From positions 30,490 through 94,489 of the forward strand of contig JAZSDX010000076.1 of NCBI GenBank assembly GCA_045531405.1: a DNA stretch of 64,000 nucleotides. The letters run 5' to 3'. Positions 33,110 to 42,694 of this stretch are shown one piece after another. The notes beneath the pieces are model-generated. The model searched no databases. It saw only the letters and a list, made by a program, of their open reading frames with translations, and was not told the origin of the DNA. The stretch's first letter is position 1, and each line of letters opens with the position of its first letter. Both the position numbers and the translations under genes were made by a program. This stretch comes from RGIG4079 sp045531405 (GTDB lineage: Bacteria > Bacteroidota > Bacteroidia > Bacteroidales > Muribaculaceae).

Positions 33110-34674
33110 TCTTTATTCTGCAAATAATTAAATACAGCTTCAGCACATCTTTCTCCATCAATTGCTGCCGATACTATTCCTCCTGCATAACCTGCACCTT
33201 CTCCACACGGGAATAAACCATTGATTTTTACATGAATTAATGTATCTTTATTACGAGGGATTCTAATAGGAGAGGAGGTGCGAGTTTCATCTCCTATTAA
33301 CACCGCATCATTCGTAAGGAATCCCTTTGATTTTCGTCCGAAATCTCTGAATCCTTGCTGCAACCTTGTTGCAACAATTTTTGGTAATAATTTATCTATT
33401 CTGGCACAATGTATACCGGGAGCGTATGATGTTGGTGGAAGAGAGGTCGAATTTCGTCCCTCAACAAAATCAATCATTCTTTGTGCAGGTGCATTCTGTG
33501 TCGATTTACTTTCTTTATAAAAATTCGCCTCAATATCCTCTTGAAATTTCATCATCTTCAACACTCCATATTGGTCATATTCAGGCAAGTCTTCTGGCAA
33601 AATTTCAACAACCATACCTGAATTTGACCACTTCGTTCCTCGGTTTGACGGCGACATTCCATTTACAACCATCTGATTAGGTCCACTTGCTGCCGGGATA
33701 ATAAACCCTCCGGGACACATACAAAAAGAATAAACAGCACGTCCATCTACACGAGTAAGCATTGAATATTCTGCAGCCGGCAAATATTTACCACGACCAT
33801 TTTTACTATGATATTGTATGCAATCTATCAAATGTTGTGGGTGTTCTAATCTTACTCCTACGGCAAGCCCCTTGGGCTCAATTTCAATATTTTTATTATC
33901 TAACAAATAATATATATCACGTGCTGAATGTCCTGTTGCCAATATCACAGACCCATTAAACTCTCTTCCATCTTGACATCTAACCCCAACGATTTCACAT
34001 TCTTTCAACAATAAATCTGTTACTCGTGTTGAGAAATGGACTTCGCCACCACAATTTATTATGGTGTTTCTCATCGCTTTTATTACATTGGGCAATTTAT
34101 CAGTACCAATATGTGGGTGTGCATCAATTAATATGTCTTGCGATGCCCCATGCTGATGGAATACTGCAAGAATTTTTTCTACTGAACCACGTTTTTTACT
34201 TCGTGTATATAGTTTTCCATCAGAATATGCACCTGCACCACCTTCGCCAAAACAATAATTTGAATCAGGATCTACTATATTTTCACGTGCGATTCGAGCC
34301 ATATCCCTGCGTCGAGAATCAACATCTTTTCCCCGTTCTAAAACTATTGGACAGAGTCCTAATTCTATCAATCGCAGAGCTGCAAATAATCCGGCAGGTC
34401 CAGCACCAACTACAATTACTTTCTCTGCACCTTTAATAGAGGCATACTTGATTGGAGTTATCAATGAATCAGTCGTAGGTTCTTCATTAACATAAACCTT
34501 TACTGTAAGATTTATCATTACATTACGCTGGCGTGCATCAATAGAACGCTTTACTATCTGCACTTTTTTAATCGCATTAGCATCTACTTGTAATTCGGTC
34601 GAAACTGTCCCCAACAACCTCAATTCTTGATATGCTATTTCGGGAGCAACGCGTAATTGTAACTCTTTAATCAT
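33106..34674 (-). CDS. FAD-dependent NAD(P)-linked dehydrogenase-like protein (COG2509 type)
   Basis: A 522-residue flavoprotein. A small N-terminal domain (about 1-75) precedes the FAD-binding Rossmann motif VVGAGPAGLFAALRL; later FAD contacts are ILATGHSARD and PCGEGAGYAGGI. The middle YCFGEGGAGAYSDGKLYTR is typical of this uncharacterised group, which is distantly related to HI0933/GltD-like flavoproteins. Substrate unknown. I start it at ATG 34674, which overlaps the MATE stop by 8 bp; a TTG 15 bp upstream is unlikely. Probably co-transcribed with the MATE gene. Confidence 0.85.
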   Translation of the reverse strand: MIKELQLRVAPEIAYQELRLLGTVSTELQVDANAIKKVQIVKRSIDARQRNVMINLTVKVYVNEEPTTDSLITPIKYASIKGAEKVIVVGAGPAGLFAALRLIELGLCPIVLERGKDVDSRRRDMARIARENIVDPDSNYCFGEGGAGAYSDGKLYTRSKKRGSVEKILAVFHQHGASQDILIDAHPHIGTDKLPNVIKAMRNTIINCGGEVHFSTRVTDLLLKECEIVGVRCQDGREFNGSVILATGHSARDIYYLLDNKNIEIEPKGLAVGVRLEHPQHLIDCIQYHSKNGRGKYLPAAEYSMLTRVDGRAVYSFCMCPGGFIIPAASGPNQMVVNGMSPSNRGTKWSNSGMVVEILPEDLPEYDQYGVLKMMKFQEDIEANFYKESKSTQNAPAQRMIDFVEGRNSTSLPPTSYAPGIHCARIDKLLPKIVATRLQQGFRDFGRKSKGFLTNDAVLIGDETRTSSPIRIPRNKDTLIHVKINGLFPCGEGAGYAGGIVSAAIDGERCAEAVFNYLQNKD

Positions 34675-36046
34675 ACTTATGTGTAACAACTTTATTAAGT
34701 TTTTTCATTATAACCACCAATGTTATTACTGCCACAATAAATGCCAAGAGGTCAGAAATGCAAAGACTTGTCCACACTCCTTCTACTCCCCACAACTTAG
34801 GAAATATCAATAGGGTAGGTATCAAAAATATCAATTGGCGTGTTAATGACAAAAATATTGAAATCATTGGTTTCCCTATTGATTGGAAAAAATTTTGAAT
34901 TACAACTTGTGCCCCAATTACGGCAAAGAACATAAAACTAATCCTAAACCCGGTAGTTGAAAAGTCTATCAATATTGCATCAGTTGTAAATAGCTCCGAA
35001 ATTTGACGAGGGAATATCTCTGCTACAACCAATCCCATAGTTGTTACAAATGCACCAACTACGACTCCTATATACAATGTTCGTTTAACTCTGTGCCACT
35101 TATTAGCTCCATAATTATATCCTAATATAGGTTGCATTCCTTGTGTGATACCAAATACAATCATCACAAACAACATTCCCACACGATTTACAATTCCGTA
35201 TGCTCCCACAGCAATATCTCCATTTTCGCCACCTGTTTCAAGCAACGCTTTGTTTATGAATATTACCACAACACAGGCACAAACATTCATCAAGAATGGA
35301 GACAATCCAATCGAATAAACGTTCTTGATAATCGACCATGAAAAGCTATTGTGTGATTTATCAAAATGCACAAAACTTGATTTTGCTCTAAAATGAAATA
35401 TATGCCACACAAGCGATACTAATTGACCACATATAGTAGCCAACGCTGCTCCGGCAATTCCCCAGTCCAATACAAAAATAAATACAGGGGCTAATATTAT
35501 ATTTATCATCACCGACAACAACGCCGACAACATTGCTTTCGTGGGATAGCCTGTAGCTCGCATTAAGTTATTAAGAACAATAAACAGATATGATATTGGT
35601 GTGCCATATAATATTATACGCATAAACTCACGAGCATATTTAATCGTGCCATCGGTCGCTCCAAAAAAATATAGTATTTCATCAAGAAATATCAACGACA
35701 GACCACCAAACACAATTGAATGTATTAAGCATAATTTTACCACATTTGATAACACATCGGTTGCTCTGTCGTAATTTTTCTGACCGAGATATATCGAACT
35801 AATAGCTGCACCACCGGCTGCAATAAACATACAAAAAGCTATTACCAGATTCATCAATGGGAAAGTAATGGCAAGTCCCGATATTGCCATTGCTCCAACT
35901 CCATGACCAATAAAAATACTATCAATAATATTATATAACGACGTTGCCACACTTGCAATAATTGCAGGCACTGAATACTGAATCAATAATTTTCCTATTG
36001 ATTCTTGACCCAACGTCATTGGACTATTTTTAGATATATCTGCCAT
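34667..36046 (-). CDS. MATE-family efflux transporter
   Basis: A 459-residue inner-membrane protein with twelve predicted helices in two related halves. Family features include the opening GKLLIQYSVPAIIASVATSLYN, IDSIFIGHGVGAMAISGLAI, and FVMIVFGITQGMQPILGYNYGA in the second half. MATE proteins export cationic drugs or metabolites using Na+ or H+ gradients; the substrate here is unknown. Preceded by a TAATTTTG promoter element and overlapping the FAD-dependent gene downstream. Confidence 0.93.
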   Translation of the reverse strand: MADISKNSPMTLGQESIGKLLIQYSVPAIIASVATSLYNIIDSIFIGHGVGAMAISGLAITFPLMNLVIAFCMFIAAGGAAISSIYLGQKNYDRATDVLSNVVKLCLIHSIVFGGLSLIFLDEILYFFGATDGTIKYAREFMRIILYGTPISYLFIVLNNLMRATGYPTKAMLSALLSVMINIILAPVFIFVLDWGIAGAALATICGQLVSLVWHIFHFRAKSSFVHFDKSHNSFSWSIIKNVYSIGLSPFLMNVCACVVVIFINKALLETGGENGDIAVGAYGIVNRVGMLFVMIVFGITQGMQPILGYNYGANKWHRVKRTLYIGVVVGAFVTTMGLVVAEIFPRQISELFTTDAILIDFSTTGFRISFMFFAVIGAQVVIQNFFQSIGKPMISIFLSLTRQLIFLIPTLLIFPKLWGVEGVWTSLCISDLLAFIVAVITLVVIMKKLNKVVTHKYD

Positions 36047-36062
36047 AATTTCAATTATTTTA

Positions 36063-36070
36063 CAAAATTA
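36063..36070 (-). promoter_or_regulatory. Promoter -7 element of the MATE gene
   Basis: Minus-strand TAATTTTG, 17 bp before the MATE ATG and back to back with the promoter of the HAD gene. Confidence 0.55.
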
Positions 36071-36105
36071 ACGCAAATCAACGCAATTGTTATCATTTTC
36101 AGCAT

Positions 36106-36113
36106 TAATTTTG
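36106..36113 (+). promoter_or_regulatory. Promoter -7 element of the HAD hydrolase gene
   Basis: TAATTTTG, 22 bp before the ATG, with a TTG at 36087-36089 (16-bp spacer, a little short). Confidence 0.55.
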
Positions 36114-36135
36114 CGTAAAAATAAAACAATCGACA

Positions 36136-36771
36136 ATGAAAAAAGTAGGAGTATTATTTGATTTAGATGGCGTATTAATTGACAGTGAGGGACTTTACAC
36201 TAAATTCTGGGAAGATATTGAGAAAATTTACCCCACAGGAGTAGCAGATTTCGCACTCATTATCAAAGGTAATGCTCTTTTCAAAATACTTGATACTTAT
36301 TTTCCTAAAGATATTCATCAAAACATAATTGACCGAGTTCATCAATTTGAGCATAACATCACATATCCTATCTACGACGGAGTGATTGACTTTCTCAATT
36401 TGCTAAAAGAGCAGGGGATACCTACAGCAATCGTTACAAGCAGCGATGATGTAAAAATGAATGCACTTTATAATGCTTACCCTCACTTTCGCCAATATTT
36501 CGATGCAGTCATCACCGGTTCTGATGTAACAGAGTCAAAACCTCACCCGCAAGGCTACCTTATTGCTGCCGAAAGAATAGGGTGCAACCCCGAAGATTGC
36601 TACGTGTTTGAAGACTCGCTTCAAGGACTTGATGCCGGAATGGCTGCCGGTGCCACTGTAATAGGACTAACAACTAATAATCCCGTCGATAAACTAAAAA
36701 ATAAAGCCCACGCACTGATTGACAGTTTCGTAGGCTTCAATATCGAAAAAATGCTTGCCGTTACAAGATAA
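36136..36771 (+). CDS. HAD-superfamily phosphatase/phosphomutase (beta-PGM-like)
   Basis: A 211-residue haloacid-dehalogenase enzyme. Motif I is FDLDGVLID (nucleophile D9, acid/base D11), motif II is IVTSSDD, the motif III lysine is in SKPHPQGY, and motif IV is FEDSLQG. A four-helix cap is inserted after motif I, as in beta-phosphoglucomutase and sugar-phosphate phosphatases. The substrate is probably a small phosphorylated metabolite. It is convergent with nadC, 3 bp apart. Confidence 0.9.
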   Translation: MKKVGVLFDLDGVLIDSEGLYTKFWEDIEKIYPTGVADFALIIKGNALFKILDTYFPKDIHQNIIDRVHQFEHNITYPIYDGVIDFLNLLKEQGIPTAIVTSSDDVKMNALYNAYPHFRQYFDAVITGSDVTESKPHPQGYLIAAERIGCNPEDCYVFEDSLQGLDAGMAAGATVIGLTTNNPVDKLKNKAHALIDSFVGFNIEKMLAVTR

Positions 36772-36774
36772 CGT

Positions 36775-37620
36775 TTAGCAAGCCTTAAAACTCATATCCA
36801 ATCCTTTTACTGAGTGAGTTAATGCTCCTACCGATATAAAATCAACACCACACTCTCCGTATGCACGTAAAGTGTCAATAGTTATACCTCCCGACGATTC
36901 AATTTCTACTGCACCATTAATCATTTTTACAGCCTCACGAGTACGTTCAGGAGTAAAGTTGTCAAGCATTATGCGATCAACTCCCACTTCAAGTGCTTGA
37001 CGTATTTCATCTTCATTACGCACTTCAAGTTCGATTTTAAGGTCTCTACCTGTTTCTTTGCAATATTTTTTAGCCGACTCAACAGCCTCTTTAATACCTC
37101 CGGCAAAATCCACATGATTGTCTTTAATCAAAATCATATCAAACAAACCGATACGATGATTGCAACCTCCACCTATACGCACAGCCTCTTTTTCAAGCAT
37201 ACGCAAGCCGGGGGTAGTTTTACGAGTGTCAAGAACTTTCGTTTTCAACCCTTCAAGCAATTTTTGATATTTTGCAGTAACAGTAGCGATACCACTCATG
37301 CGTTGCATAATATTGAGCATAACACGCTCAGTTTGCAACAATGAGCGAACACGTCCCTCAACCTCAAATGCTATATCTCCAGGCTTAACCTCAGTGCCAT
37401 CATTGATAAATACTGTCATCTTCAACTCAGGGTCAAACTTGTCAAACACTTTTTTAGCCATTTCAACACCGGCAATAATTCCCTCTTCTTTCACAATGAG
37501 TCGTTGTTTACCCATAGCATCAGCCGGAATTGTGCTCAATGTTGTATGATCACCATCACCCACATCTTCAGCAAACGCCAAAGTCAACAAATCATCAATC
37601 AATTCATCTTTAGTCTTCAT
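36775..37620 (-). CDS. nadC: Nicotinate-nucleotide pyrophosphorylase (carboxylating)
   Basis: A 281-residue enzyme turning quinolinate and PRPP into nicotinate mononucleotide in NAD synthesis. Diagnostic blocks: AFAEDVGDGDHTTLSTIPA near the N-terminus, RTERVMLNIMQRMSGIAT-like LQTERVMLN, LDTRKTTPGLRMLEKEAV, GGCNHRIGLFDMILIKDNH, and ESSGGITIDT near the end. Full length. It has its own promoter and no nadA or nadB beside it. Confidence 0.97.
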   Translation of the reverse strand: MKTKDELIDDLLTLAFAEDVGDGDHTTLSTIPADAMGKQRLIVKEEGIIAGVEMAKKVFDKFDPELKMTVFINDGTEVKPGDIAFEVEGRVRSLLQTERVMLNIMQRMSGIATVTAKYQKLLEGLKTKVLDTRKTTPGLRMLEKEAVRIGGGCNHRIGLFDMILIKDNHVDFAGGIKEAVESAKKYCKETGRDLKIELEVRNEDEIRQALEVGVDRIMLDNFTPERTREAVKMINGAVEIESSGGITIDTLRAYGECGVDFISVGALTHSVKGLDMSFKAC

Positions 37621-37644
37621 AACTCTGTTGATTTATATTTTCCA

Positions 37645-37675
37645 CAAAGGTAATCATTATCTCACAAAGCCACAA
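37645..37675 (-). promoter_or_regulatory. Promoter of nadC
   Basis: Minus-strand TACCTTTG (37652 to 37645) with TTG (37675-37673) 20 bp upstream, 24 bp before the ATG. Confidence 0.7.
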
Positions 37676-37689
37676 AATCACAATTATAA

Positions 37690-38439
37690 TTAACGCAACA
37701 ATTGAATAAACTTTTTCAATTCCAAAAGCTGTATCGGAGAAGTTCCATACTCAACTTTCTTTACGATTCCGGATTTATCAATAACAATAGTCATTGGATA
37801 ACCATTTGAGCCAATAAATTCTGTAAATTGTTTATCATTAATCAACGCAATCCAATTAAATCCTTGACATTCAATAATTGGCTTTGCTCGCTCTACATCT
37901 TCGAATGTAGCAGAAAAAAACATTACATCTGACATTTCATTTTTCCATCTTGAGAGTTCTGGCATTTCTGCTATGCACGGGCGACACCCTGAAAACCAAA
38001 GATTCAAAACCATTACCTTGCCTTTTATATCCGCATTTGTCCAAGTTTTACCATTTATATCAATAGCTGTAAATTCGGGAAATGTATCACCATCATTTAT
38101 TACGCCCTTTTTAGTTATGGTTACTGCAAATCCATTTAATTTTGAAATAGCCTCATTGTATCCTTCAAGCAATTCTTCACCTTCTACAACGTCTTCAATA
38201 GGCACAGCATATTGAATTGCCTCATCAGGTAATCGCTTTGATAATTCAAGACCAATAGCCGTAACTCCTGACGGTGCATTTATGATGTGCATTTTAGCGA
38301 TATCTGTTTTTGCCACTGGCATACTATTAAAAAAATAGCCGTCGATAATAATGAGTTTTTTTTGCTTTTCAGGTTGAGCATAAACCCAAAAACACTGAAG
38401 AATACACACAATTGAGATGAAATATTTTAATATTTTCAT
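37690..38439 (-). CDS. Exported TlpA-like thiol-disulfide redoxin
   Basis: A 249-residue protein with a signal peptide (ILKYFISIVCILQCFWVYAQ) and a C-terminal TlpA/ResA thioredoxin domain from about 115: FPEFTAIDINGKTW, then the redox motif FSGCRPC, and the cis-proline region NGYPMTIVID. The N-terminal 100 residues are not recognised. Such proteins reduce exported proteins or remodel disulfides outside the inner membrane. It follows the outer-membrane barrel gene on the same strand with a 135-bp gap and its own promoter. Confidence 0.88.
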   Translation of the reverse strand: MKILKYFISIVCILQCFWVYAQPEKQKKLIIIDGYFFNSMPVAKTDIAKMHIINAPSGVTAIGLELSKRLPDEAIQYAVPIEDVVEGEELLEGYNEAISKLNGFAVTITKKGVINDGDTFPEFTAIDINGKTWTNADIKGKVMVLNLWFSGCRPCIAEMPELSRWKNEMSDVMFFSATFEDVERAKPIIECQGFNWIALINDKQFTEFIGSNGYPMTIVIDKSGIVKKVEYGTSPIQLLELKKFIQLLR

Positions 38440-38456
38440 AACCGTTAAAATTTTTA

Positions 38457-38485
38457 CAAATATAACTTAAACAATCTGTTTTCAA
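38457..38485 (-). promoter_or_regulatory. Promoter of the redoxin gene
   Basis: Minus-strand TATATTTG (38464 to 38457) with TTG (38485-38483) 18 bp upstream. Confidence 0.65.
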
Positions 38486-38574
38486 AAATTCTTAAACATG
38501 ATTTAACCACTATATAAATTTACACTATAATTAATAACACCTACTTATTCATTATCATTAATCAATAAGAACAT

Positions 38575-40884
38575 CTATTTCGTTCCCGACAATATTCCTG
38601 AATCAGTATCACTGTTGTTGATCTTCTTTCTACCACTATTGACTTGTTTACCGAAGCCAAGATTAAATGATAGGTTAAGCATAACAATCTGACTTAGTTG
38701 TTTCGAGTATGCCAACTGGCTATTAGGAGCCAATTCTGACAAATTATCAACTCCTTGCTCATATCTTTTTGTGAATGGATTAAGTATCATTGCTTGTATG
38801 CTAAACTTATCGTGATTATAACCTATGGCGAAGGAGTGAAGAGCCTCGCCTCTGCTTAATGTTTCACCCCAAAGGTCATGTTGACTAGTGCTGATCTCTG
38901 CCATAACAATCCAATTCTTGTACATTCCGACTATACTACCTCTAAATCCGAAGTTGGAGTGAGTATGTGTATAGTCGTTCCCAAGGCTGATATACCTATT
39001 GAAGAACGGACTGAGTTTTATCATAACATGCTCTTTCCTTGGGAATATCTGAATAGTAGACTGAAGGTTTAATCGGTGGAAACCTCTTTGATTTGCCATT
39101 GTTCTTACGAAACGATTATCTTCAAATAGGGTCTCCTCCATAATGGGCTTATGGTCATAACTATATCGTCCAAACAACTCAATATTTACATACTTACATT
39201 TCCAACTTGCTGTAAGGCTATTTGATATAAAGGTAACACTCTGTAGATTAGGATTACCACGACGTATCTGATAGATGTCTATCTCCTGAGAAACATTACT
39301 AAGATCTGAAAGCGAGGGTGAGTAGCCTGACATATAGGCATTGTATCTAAAATAAAAATTTTTAGGAGCATTATATGAGAGCGTAACAGTTGGTCTGAAT
39401 ATATACTTTTCTTGTGATAAATCTCCCTGCTGATACCATGTCCTCATACATCCTACCCCAAAAGTATATGTGAATCTGTCTATCTTCTGATTATATTCAG
39501 CAAAAAGATAACTTTCTGCGGTATTCATACTGACTCTACTGCTAATATTACCATCATAGACATTATTCATATATGCCTGAGTATGCTTAAAACCAGTAGT
39601 CATCTTACCCTTACCGAGGGGTCGCTCATAAATAGCTTCACCAATAATAGAGTATTTATCACCCTCAGTTTGTGAGATGATTGCAGGCGCATTATCTACG
39701 CCACCTATTTCTGCCATTGAATACTGTCTATTACTTCTACTATTAATATATGTACCAACTACATCAAAATAAAGGTATTGGTCGTTCTTTAAATTCAGTT
39801 GATAGTAGATATCAAGTGATGGGATATATGAACGCTGTTGGAGTTTGTCTGAAATAGTATAAGTCTTATCCCCTTGATAGAGTGTGCTATTTCTGTCGGT
39901 CACAGAATTAGGTTTGTCATCATAACTATTTCTAAGTGCAATATTAAACACACTTCGCTCGTCAGACCAATTATAGTTTAGTACGACGTTCATATAGTCA
40001 AACTTTACCTTTGTGGGATCTCCAAGTTCCTTGTTTTGAATGGTATAATCGGGATATATGAAGTCCTCATAGTTCTCTCTGGTCCATTCCAAATCACGTC
40101 TTTGCCAAGAAGCAATTGCACTTATAGCAGATTTCTTCCAATTGTACTTTGCAGAAAGGTTGTACTCTCCGTATCCGAGATGTGTAATGCCATTTGTAAA
40201 GTCACCAGCAATGTTTCCACCATCCTCTTTCTTCCTTACGATATAATCAAGTACAGCCGCAGCTCCTCCGTATCTTAGTCCTGGATTGTCGTGATACTCC
40301 ACTCGTATTACATCCTCTGGTCGGATAGCACCAACCTCTTCTTTTGTGGCTTCAACTCCATTAATTCGCAACTGCACCTCTTCTCCCAATGTAGTTTTAA
40401 TAGTCTTATCTATTGGACTCACTGAAATTCGGGATATTGGCATTTGTTGCAATAGGTTGATTCCATTTGTAGCTGCTCGCTTTTGCTGCTGAGTCGGTAG
40501 AATCATCTGTCTGTCCGACTTTTTAATTACAGCATCACCACTTACTACGAGTTCACCTAATAATACTGTAGAAACTGTCAATCTGATATCTCCAACATCT
40601 ACATCGCAATCAAGATTGGTAATTTCTATTCGCTCTTCATTGTAACCGAGATACTGATATAGCATTACATAACTTCCATTATTTACATTTTTAAGAGTAA
40701 AGCGACCTTCGACATTTGTCGCAATGCCCATTACAATATTGCCATTGCCATCAAAAATGGTGGCTGTAGCACCAATGAGGGGAGTACCATCTGTATCATC
40801 TATGATTCTTCCGCAAACAGTATTCCCTGCATACGCTGTGACCTGTCCCAAAACAAGGCCGATGAGTAGTAAAATCTTTTTCAT
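38575..40884 (-). CDS. TonB-receptor-like outer membrane beta-barrel protein
   Basis: A 769-residue outer-membrane protein. Signal peptide 1-19 (ILLLIGLVLGQVTAYA); a carboxypeptidase-regulatory-like beta-sandwich (about 22-110, VCGRIIDDTDGTPLIGATATI); a plug-like domain (about 115-220, LLQQMPISRISVSP, QLRINGVEATKEE, GLRYGGAAAVLDYIVRK); then a beta-barrel of about 530 residues. It belongs to the outer-membrane beta-barrel family near TonB-dependent receptors. No SusD partner or glycosidase is adjacent, so a polysaccharide-utilisation locus is not supported. A TPR/HTH regulator is encoded divergently 245 bp away. Confidence 0.85.
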   Translation of the reverse strand: MKKILLLIGLVLGQVTAYAGNTVCGRIIDDTDGTPLIGATATIFDGNGNIVMGIATNVEGRFTLKNVNNGSYVMLYQYLGYNEERIEITNLDCDVDVGDIRLTVSTVLLGELVVSGDAVIKKSDRQMILPTQQQKRAATNGINLLQQMPISRISVSPIDKTIKTTLGEEVQLRINGVEATKEEVGAIRPEDVIRVEYHDNPGLRYGGAAAVLDYIVRKKEDGGNIAGDFTNGITHLGYGEYNLSAKYNWKKSAISAIASWQRRDLEWTRENYEDFIYPDYTIQNKELGDPTKVKFDYMNVVLNYNWSDERSVFNIALRNSYDDKPNSVTDRNSTLYQGDKTYTISDKLQQRSYIPSLDIYYQLNLKNDQYLYFDVVGTYINSRSNRQYSMAEIGGVDNAPAIISQTEGDKYSIIGEAIYERPLGKGKMTTGFKHTQAYMNNVYDGNISSRVSMNTAESYLFAEYNQKIDRFTYTFGVGCMRTWYQQGDLSQEKYIFRPTVTLSYNAPKNFYFRYNAYMSGYSPSLSDLSNVSQEIDIYQIRRGNPNLQSVTFISNSLTASWKCKYVNIELFGRYSYDHKPIMEETLFEDNRFVRTMANQRGFHRLNLQSTIQIFPRKEHVMIKLSPFFNRYISLGNDYTHTHSNFGFRGSIVGMYKNWIVMAEISTSQHDLWGETLSRGEALHSFAIGYNHDKFSIQAMILNPFTKRYEQGVDNLSELAPNSQLAYSKQLSQIVMLNLSFNLGFGKQVNSGRKKINNSDTDSGILSGTK

Positions 40885-40914
40885 AAGTGAAACTTTAAAT
40901 GTTATTTTCTACCG

Positions 40915-40922
40915 CAAAATTA
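40915..40922 (-). promoter_or_regulatory. Promoter -7 element of the barrel gene
   Basis: Minus-strand TAATTTTG, 31 bp before the ATG. No clear -33 TTG, which may point to an activator-dependent promoter. Confidence 0.5.
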
Positions 40923-41096
40923 CCTCAAAAAGCATTTATTATTGATTTATATTGCTGACTTTATAGGGTGCAGTTCATTTTGTAGAACTCTGAATATCCA
41001 CGAGTTACAAATGGCAAAAATGTAAAAAGTTTATATTTGGGTAATATGGACTTTATATTGGTTTATATGATGGAGATGCATATCGTAAAATTTGAG

Positions 41097-41104
41097 TAAT
41101 TTTG
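41097..41104 (+). promoter_or_regulatory. Promoter -7 element of the TPR/HTH regulator gene
   Basis: TAATTTTG, 25 bp before the ATG, divergent from the barrel promoter about 175 bp away. No clear -33 TTG. Confidence 0.5.
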
Positions 41105-41129
41105 TAGAGGAAATAAAAAATAAAGAGAT

Positions 41130-42677
41130 ATGAGGTTGAAGATTTATATACTATACCTATCTTTATTGGTCGTCTCTTGCTCATCATATAACAACGATAA
41201 GCAAAAAGCCGATGAGAGTATAAAGCGAGCTTTGCAACACGAAATGGAGGGAGCCTCGTTGAGTGAGGATGCAGACATTATTGCTGCATTGGAGTTTTAT
41301 AAGGCACAAGAGCCTACAGATACCACAACGATAATGATGGCAACAAGACTTGTTGCGAGTCATTATTGGTGGGTGGAAGAAAAGGCTAAGGCGTATGAAA
41401 TTTTGGAACGCTATCTTGCAGAGCATCCCGATGATGAGGAAAGTCGATATACTCTCCTGAATTTTCTCGTATTGGATAGTGATTATAAAAAGATGGAACA
41501 CCATCTTATGCTCATGAGTGACGATGATTCTATCCGTTCATTCAGAAAATTACACGAACTTGCTGTAGTCAAGTTCTATAATGGTGATACTGAAGGTGCT
41601 ATAGCATATTACGATAAAGCATTTAATCATGTTAAGAATGCTGAAGATTCCACGCTTATGTGGGAACTTGCACTGCCGGCATATTCAGATATTATAAGTT
41701 CTGCAGGCGACCAAAGACGAGCCATAGAGATACGAGAAAAGGTTCTTGAACACAATAGAGGAAACAATCCTACAGAGGAAGCTTTGTCGTATGCATCATT
41801 GGCATGGTATCATATACAACTTAAGAATCTTTCTAAAGCACGCCATTATGTAGAGTTGGCCCAAGCTACCAAGGACAAAACATTTGACAATGATCTATCA
41901 AGGGCAGGATATCTACAAGTGGTGAAATTGTTATTAGATTATGCCGAAACTTCAAGTATAGATGTTAAGGAATGGGGACTCTTTGTTAATGGCTTAGGTG
42001 ACAAAGCTATGGTTGCTCAGAAGATTACCGATGCAAAACGAGAGGCTAATTGGAGACTTGAAGAGAAAAATATGCAGATAACAATACAACGACAAAAGGA
42101 GCAAATGCTATTTCTTGTTTTGACATTCGTTATGCTTTTTGCCATAATGGGGTTATTGTTATGGTTGCGAAATAAAAAAAGTAAACTCGTTGAAAAGGAA
42201 GAGGAGCTTGATACGCTACGCAAACTCTTATCTGAATCATCAGATGTAGCAGATGACAACAAAGATGATCGTTTTTTCAAGAAGATATTATTACAGCAAT
42301 TAGGGGTAATAAAACTAGCATCTTCTAATCCAACGTCCGCTAATCTTGAGCTACTCAAAAGAATGAGAGATATTACAAACCAAGAAGTAAATGTAAACTC
42401 ACTATTGAATTGGACTGATTTATTTCAAACTATTGACTATATCTATAATGGTTTTTATACTTCGTTAGTGAAAAGATATGGAACAATTCTAAATGATAAA
42501 GAAATACAATTGTGTTGCCTCTTAAGGGCGAATTTCTCAACTAAGGAAATAAGTGTTGTAACACAACAGTCCATTCGCACAGTTTATCAACGAAAGAGCA
42601 GCATCCGTCAGACACTTCACATGTCCGAAGCTGAGGATATTGTAACATTTTTATGTAACAATAACAGTTATACATAA
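41130..42677 (+). CDS. Membrane-anchored TPR regulator with cytoplasmic LuxR-type HTH
   Basis: A 515-residue one-chain regulator. A lipoprotein-type signal ends at LVVSC (C17). Helical TPR-like repeats fill about 30-280 (AIAYYDKAFNHVK, RAIEIREKVLEH, KARHYVELAQ). A coiled stretch leads into one membrane span (about 326-347, FLVLTFVMLFAIMGLLLWL), then a second coiled coil and a C-terminal HTH (about 452-508): LNDKEIQLCCLL, STKEISVVTQQSIRTVYQRKS. The layout implies a sensor outside and DNA binding inside, without phosphorelay parts. The divergent barrel gene is its likely target. Function is inferred. Confidence 0.82.
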   Translation: MRLKIYILYLSLLVVSCSSYNNDKQKADESIKRALQHEMEGASLSEDADIIAALEFYKAQEPTDTTTIMMATRLVASHYWWVEEKAKAYEILERYLAEHPDDEESRYTLLNFLVLDSDYKKMEHHLMLMSDDDSIRSFRKLHELAVVKFYNGDTEGAIAYYDKAFNHVKNAEDSTLMWELALPAYSDIISSAGDQRRAIEIREKVLEHNRGNNPTEEALSYASLAWYHIQLKNLSKARHYVELAQATKDKTFDNDLSRAGYLQVVKLLLDYAETSSIDVKEWGLFVNGLGDKAMVAQKITDAKREANWRLEEKNMQITIQRQKEQMLFLVLTFVMLFAIMGLLLWLRNKKSKLVEKEEELDTLRKLLSESSDVADDNKDDRFFKKILLQQLGVIKLASSNPTSANLELLKRMRDITNQEVNVNSLLNWTDLFQTIDYIYNGFYTSLVKRYGTILNDKEIQLCCLLRANFSTKEISVVTQQSIRTVYQRKSSIRQTLHMSEAEDIVTFLCNNNSYT

Positions 42678-42694
42678 TTATTACTTTATTTATT

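Noticed and set aside
38575..42677. A polysaccharide utilisation locus
   Set aside because: There is no SusD-like lipoprotein, glycoside hydrolase or hybrid two-component sensor beside the barrel gene.
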